Below are positions 60,639 through 64,000 of a DNA stretch of 64,000 nucleotides, piece by piece. This DNA is from Mycobacterium interjectum. Its GTDB lineage: Bacteria > Actinomycetota > Actinomycetes > Mycobacteriales > Mycobacteriaceae. The notes beneath the pieces were generated by a model. That model did no database searches. It had not been told where the DNA came from and saw only the letters and a program-made list of their open reading frames with translations. The translations under genes and the position numbers were made by a program. How positions within the stretch are numbered: position 1 is the stretch's first letter; every line of letters begins with the position of its first letter. Location of the stretch: positions 1 through 64,000 of the forward strand of contig LQPB01000017.1 in assembly GCA_002102225.1 (NCBI GenBank), written 5' to 3'.

Positions 60639-61499
60639 ATGGACCTCGCCGGTGTCGGAATCTGGAGCAGCCAGCTGCGCTACGGCGATGCATCCGAAAG
60701 CGCGGATGCCGCAGCGGAATTGGACGAGCTGGGTTTCACCGCGCTGTGGATTCCCGACGTGGGCGGTCCCGTGTTCGAGGCGGTGGGCCATCTGCTCGGC
60801 GCGACGCGGCGCACCGTGATCGCCACGGGGATCCTCAACCTGTGGATGCACGCCCCCGGCGACGTCGCCGCATCGTATGACGCCCTGACCGCCGAGCACG
60901 GCGACCGCTTCCTGCTGGGCATCGGAGTCAGCCACGCGCCGCTGATCGACGCCGGCCAGCCGGGGCGCTACCGCAAGCCACTGGCGGCGACGGCGTCATT
61001 CCTGGACGGGCTGGACGCGGCGCCGCGGCCGGTGCCCGCCGAAGCGCGGGTCCTCGCCGCGCTCGGCCCGAAGATGCTGGCCCTGTCCGCGACGCGCGCC
61101 CGCGGCGCCCATCCCTACCTCGTCACCCCGGACCACACCGCTTCTGCCCGTTCGGTTTTGGGCGAAGGCCCGCTGCTGCTGCCGGAGCAGACCGTAATCC
61201 TGTGCGACGGCGCCGACGAGGCGCGCCGCATCGGAGCCGACTGGCTCAGGGCGTATCTGGCGCTGCCCAACTACGCCAACAACCTGCTGCGCAGCGGGTT
61301 CTCCGAAGAGGACGTGGCACAGGTCAGCGATCGGCTCCTCGACGCGGTCATCGCGTGGGGCGACGAAGAGGCCGTCATGCGCAGGGTCGCCGACCATCGC
61401 GCGGCCGGCGCCGACCATGTCTGCGTCCAGGTCCTGACGGCCGACCCGACGGAATTCCCGCGCGAGCAGTGGCGCCGCATCGCCGCGGCGATGAGATGA
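60639..61499 (+). CDS. LLM-class F420-dependent oxidoreductase (TIGR03620-like)
   Basis: The 286-aa protein has VGIWSSQLRYGDASESADAAAELDELGFTALWIPDVGG, ATGILNLWMHAPGDVAASYDAL and FLLGIGVSHAPLID, the TIGR03620-type F420 LLM signatures. GAAGGAAGGA precedes ATG 60639. It follows the flavin monooxygenase in one operon and ends before the second copy of a dispersed palindromic repeat. Substrate is unknown. Confidence 0.9.
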   Translation: MDLAGVGIWSSQLRYGDASESADAAAELDELGFTALWIPDVGGPVFEAVGHLLGATRRTVIATGILNLWMHAPGDVAASYDALTAEHGDRFLLGIGVSHAPLIDAGQPGRYRKPLAATASFLDGLDAAPRPVPAEARVLAALGPKMLALSATRARGAHPYLVTPDHTASARSVLGEGPLLLPEQTVILCDGADEARRIGADWLRAYLALPNYANNLLRSGFSEEDVAQVSDRLLDAVIAWGDEEAVMRRVADHRAAGADHVCVQVLTADPTEFPREQWRRIAAAMR

Positions 61500-61512
61500 G
61501 CCGCCCCTGGGT

Positions 61513-61578
61513 CGCGACACATAACTGGCTGCGACGACACGCCGTAAGGCGTCGCAACCGGTTATGTTTCGACGCGAC
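61513..61578. repeat. Dispersed palindromic repeat, copy B, at LLM/fadB convergent end
   Basis: ACATAAC/GTTATGT and TGCGACG/CGTCGCA are perfect 7-bp arms with 4-nt segments between them that also largely pair, giving an 18-bp stem around a 13-nt loop; an inner ACGCC-GTAA-GGCGT hairpin is an alternative. It is gap-free homologous to 19554-19617. It fills most of the 88-bp gap between the stops of the LLM gene and fadB. Confidence 0.85.
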
Positions 61579-61587
61579 GCGAAGCGC

Positions 61588-63735
61588 TCAGCTGGTCAGC
61601 GACTTCGGCGGGTTGAAGCGGTCACCGTACTTGGCAGCCAATTCCTTGGCCCGCGCGACGAACGCCTCCTTGCCGGTGCCGGCCGGGCCGAAGTAGCCGG
61701 CGATGAACTGCGCGCTCCCACCCGTCCACGGCGGGAAGCCGATGCCCATGATGGACCCGATGTTGGCGTCGGCGGTCGACGTCAGCACGCCCTCGTCGAG
61801 ACACTTCTGCGTTTCGAGCGCCTCGGCGAACAGCATCCGGTCGATCATGTCCTGCAGCGGCGGCTCCGACGAGCCCGACTTGAACGTCTCCCGCAGGCCC
61901 GGCCACAGGGCGGTCCGCTTGCCGTCGACGTACTCGTAGAAGCCCGCGCCCTTGAGCCGCCCGGACCGGCCGATCTCGATCATCTTCTCGACGACAGCTT
62001 CCGCCGGGTGCGGCTCGTAGGTGCCTCCGGCATCCTCGACACCCTTGCGGGTGGCGACCGCGATCTTGTGCATCAGCTCCAGGTTGAGCTCGTCGGACAG
62101 CTGCAGCGGCGGCGCGGGATACCCGGCCTGCGAACCGGCGTGCTCGATGCTGGCCGGTTCGACGCCCTCACCCAGCATCGCCAGCGCCTCGTTGACGAAG
62201 GTGCCGATGACGCGGGAGGTGAAGAAGCCGCGACTGTCGTTGACGACGATCGGCGTCTTGCCGATGGCCAGCGTGTAGTCGAACACGCGAGCCAGCGCCT
62301 CGTCGGATGTCTTCTCGCCCTTGATGATTTCGACCAGCGGCATCTTGTCGACCGGCGAGAAGAAGTGGATCCCGATGAAATCCTCCTGCCGCTTGACCCC
62401 GGTCGCCAGGCCGGTGATCGGCAGCGTCGAGGTGTTCGATCCCAGCACGGCGTTGGGCTCGACGATGTCCTCGATCTCCTGGAACACCTTGTGCTTGAGG
62501 TCCTGGCTCTCGAACACCGCCTCGATCACGAAGTCGACACCGGCGAAATCGGCGGCGTCGGCCGTCGGCGTGATGCGGGCCAGGAGCGCGTCGGATTTCT
62601 CCTTGGTCGTCTTGCCCCGCTCCAGCGCCTTGGCTTCCAGCTTCTCGGAGTAGCCCTTGCCCTTCTGCGCGGCCTCGATGCTGACGTCCTTGAGCACCAC
62701 GTCGAAGCCGGCCTTGGCCGAGACGTAGGCGATGCCGGCGCCCATCATGCCGGCACCCAACACGCCGATCTTGTTGATCGGGGTCTTGCCGATGCCGTCG
62801 GGGCGCGAGCCGCCGCCGTTGATGGTCTGCAGGTCGAAGAAGAACGCTTGGATCATGTTCTTGGCGACCTGGCCGGTGACCAGTTCGGTGAAGTAGCGGC
62901 TCTCGATGCGGGTGGCGGTGTCGAAGTCCACCTGCGTGCCCTCGACGGCCGCGGCCAGGATGGCCCGCGGCGCCGGCATCGGCGCGCCCTTGAGCTGCTT
63001 GCGCAGCAGCGACGGGAACGACGGCAGGATCGCCGCCAGCGCCGGGCTGCTCGGGGTTCCGCCAGGGATCTTGTAGCCCTTGACATCCCACGGCTGGGTG
63101 TGGGCCTCGGGGTTGGCCTTGATCCACGCTTTGGCGGCGGGAACCAGTTCGTCGACGCTGGCGACGATCTCGTCGACCAGGCCGTTGTCCTTGGCCGCGG
63201 CCGGCTTGAAGCGGGTGCCCTGGCTCAGCACGTTGAGGAACGCGTTCTGGATGCCCAGTATCCGCACCGTGCGGGTGACGCCGCCGCCACCGGGCAGCAG
63301 ACCCAGCGTGACCTCGGGCAGCCCGATCTGGACGCCCTTGACGTCGGCGACGATGCGGTGGTGGCAGGCCAGCGCGATCTCCAGCCCGCCGCCCAGCGCC
63401 GCGCCGTTGATGGCGGCCACCACCGGCTTGCCCAGGGTCTCCAGCGCGCGCAGGTCGCGCTTGATGTCCTCGACCTCGGCGAAGACCTCGCCGGCGTTCT
63501 CCGGGCCCGCGGTGATCATGCTCTTCAGGTCACCACCGGCGAAGAAGGTCTTCTTCCCGCTGGTGATCACCACCCCGGTGATCGAATCCTTCTCGGCGAC
63601 AAGGCGTTCTACGGCCTTGTGCATGGACTCCTTGTAGTGCTCGTTCATGACGTTGGCCGAACCGGTCGGGTCGTCCAGGGTCAAGGTGACGATGCCGTCG
63701 GCGTCCTTGTCCCACTGAATCGTGTTCTCTGCCAT
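61588..63735 (-). CDS. fadB: Fatty-acid oxidation complex alpha subunit FadB
   Basis: The 715-aa protein joins an N-terminal enoyl-CoA hydratase (INGAALGGGLEIALACHHRI, GLPEVTLGLLPGGGGVTR) to a 3-hydroxyacyl-CoA dehydrogenase with the NAD motif IGVLGAGMMGAGIAYVSAKAG, VFESQDLKHKVFQEIE and GIHFFSPVDKMPLVEII. It carries out two steps of beta-oxidation and forms a trifunctional complex with FadA. It corresponds to Rv0860 (720 aa). ATG 63735 is 4 bp after the fadA stop, so the two are one operon. Confidence 0.97.
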   Translation of the reverse strand: MAENTIQWDKDADGIVTLTLDDPTGSANVMNEHYKESMHKAVERLVAEKDSITGVVITSGKKTFFAGGDLKSMITAGPENAGEVFAEVEDIKRDLRALETLGKPVVAAINGAALGGGLEIALACHHRIVADVKGVQIGLPEVTLGLLPGGGGVTRTVRILGIQNAFLNVLSQGTRFKPAAAKDNGLVDEIVASVDELVPAAKAWIKANPEAHTQPWDVKGYKIPGGTPSSPALAAILPSFPSLLRKQLKGAPMPAPRAILAAAVEGTQVDFDTATRIESRYFTELVTGQVAKNMIQAFFFDLQTINGGGSRPDGIGKTPINKIGVLGAGMMGAGIAYVSAKAGFDVVLKDVSIEAAQKGKGYSEKLEAKALERGKTTKEKSDALLARITPTADAADFAGVDFVIEAVFESQDLKHKVFQEIEDIVEPNAVLGSNTSTLPITGLATGVKRQEDFIGIHFFSPVDKMPLVEIIKGEKTSDEALARVFDYTLAIGKTPIVVNDSRGFFTSRVIGTFVNEALAMLGEGVEPASIEHAGSQAGYPAPPLQLSDELNLELMHKIAVATRKGVEDAGGTYEPHPAEAVVEKMIEIGRSGRLKGAGFYEYVDGKRTALWPGLRETFKSGSSEPPLQDMIDRMLFAEALETQKCLDEGVLTSTADANIGSIMGIGFPPWTGGSAQFIAGYFGPAGTGKEAFVARAKELAAKYGDRFNPPKSLTS

Positions 63736-63739
63736 GCGC

Positions 63740-64000
63740 TTAAACCCTCTCAATGATCGTCGCGACGCCCATGCCGCCACCGATGCACAACGTGATCAGC
63801 GCACGACGGGCGTTGCGGCGTTCCAGCTCATCGACCATGGTGCCCAGGATCATCGCGCCGGTGGCGCCCAGCGGGTGACCCATCGCGATGGCGCCGCCGT
63901 TGACGTTGAGCTTCTCGTCGGGGATGTGCAGGTCCTTCTGGAACTTCAGCACGACCGACGCGAACGCCTCGTTCAGCTCGAACAGGTCGATGTCGTCGAC
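63740..64000 (-). CDS. fadA: Acetyl-CoA acyltransferase FadA, 3' part
   Basis: The last 86 residues of a thiolase are present; the 5' end is beyond the window. They include [20 protein letters not shown], the thiolase histidine motif [20 protein letters not shown] and the cysteine/glycine motif [17 protein letters not shown]. It is the beta subunit of the fatty-acid oxidation complex and leads the fadA-fadB operon (Rv0859-Rv0860). Confidence 0.96.
   Translation of the reverse strand, partial: VDDIDLFELNEAFASVVLKFQKDLHIPDEKLNVNGGAIAMGHPLGATGAMILGTMVDELERRNARRALITLCIGGGMGVATIIERV

Overview
The window is high-GC (roughly two-thirds G+C), gene-dense chromosome of a slow-growing nontuberculous Mycobacterium, most like the M. 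avium complex. The assignment rests on synteny recalled from knowledge, not on a search. Read left to right, the core genes follow M. tuberculosis Rv0914c down to Rv0859 in reverse: the Rv0914c/Rv0913c pair, ctpE, echA6, accD3, prrAB, arfABC, gltA2, citA, fprB, serC, sepH, fadE10, cspB, moaA2/moaD2, rpfA, moaE2/mog/moaC2, the XPB helicase, fadB and fadA. Accessory genes sit between these blocks. I found one tRNA, one riboswitch, and no rRNA, CRISPR array or intact insertion sequence.

Region 1 (1-6657) is accessory. It holds the tail of a proline-rich protein, a fusion of a gamma-glutamylcyclotransferase-like domain with a poly-gamma-glutamate hydrolase-like domain, an F420-type oxidoreductase, tRNA-Arg(CCU) with a degenerate 23-bp repeat array beside it, a secreted DUF4185 protein and an MFS transporter. 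Region 2 (6888-19540) has a thiolase/carotenoid-oxygenase/VOC operon, then a long minus-strand run from two VOC/membrane genes through the Rv0909/Rv0910 pair, ctpE, a beta-lactamase-fold lipoprotein and a metallo-hydrolase to echA6. accD3 is divergent from echA6 across only 26 bp. Region 3 (19603-31466) has a TetR/flavin-monooxygenase pair with clear operators, prrAB, arfABC with a hugely enlarged ArfC, a CTG-started flavoenzyme, gltA2, pdxH and citA.

Region 4 (31674-46751) carries fprB, a diiron-oxygenase-like gene, serC, sepH, an RNA methyltransferase/MarR pair, small membrane proteins, an MFS gene with a DUF2771 lipoprotein-like partner, a DUF559 nuclease-like gene flanked by two related palindromes, a glutathionyl-hydroquinone-reductase-like gene and fadE10. 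The PE/PPE genes that M. tuberculosis has in this segment (PPE13, PE_PGRS15) are not seen. Region 5 (46884-55938) has cspB, the molybdopterin genes in two clusters around rpfA, whose leader is a ydaO-type (c-di-AMP) riboswitch, and the Rv0862c/XPB pair. Region 6 (55967-64000) is an inserted catabolic-looking block (Ltp2-like thiolase plus DUF35 partner, ABM monooxygenase, two LLM oxidoreductases, a flavin monooxygenase, a tiny secreted protein) followed by fadB and the 3' part of fadA.

The observations I rate highest are: the symmetric 26-bp echA6/accD3 promoter that appears to give leaderless mRNAs in both directions; two families of dispersed palindromes, one at two convergent gene ends and one framing the DUF559 nuclease gene; the gamma-glutamyl enzyme fusion beside an F420-type gene; the charge-segregated ArfC; and a 16-bp palindrome shared by the pdxH/citA and fadE10 upstream regions.
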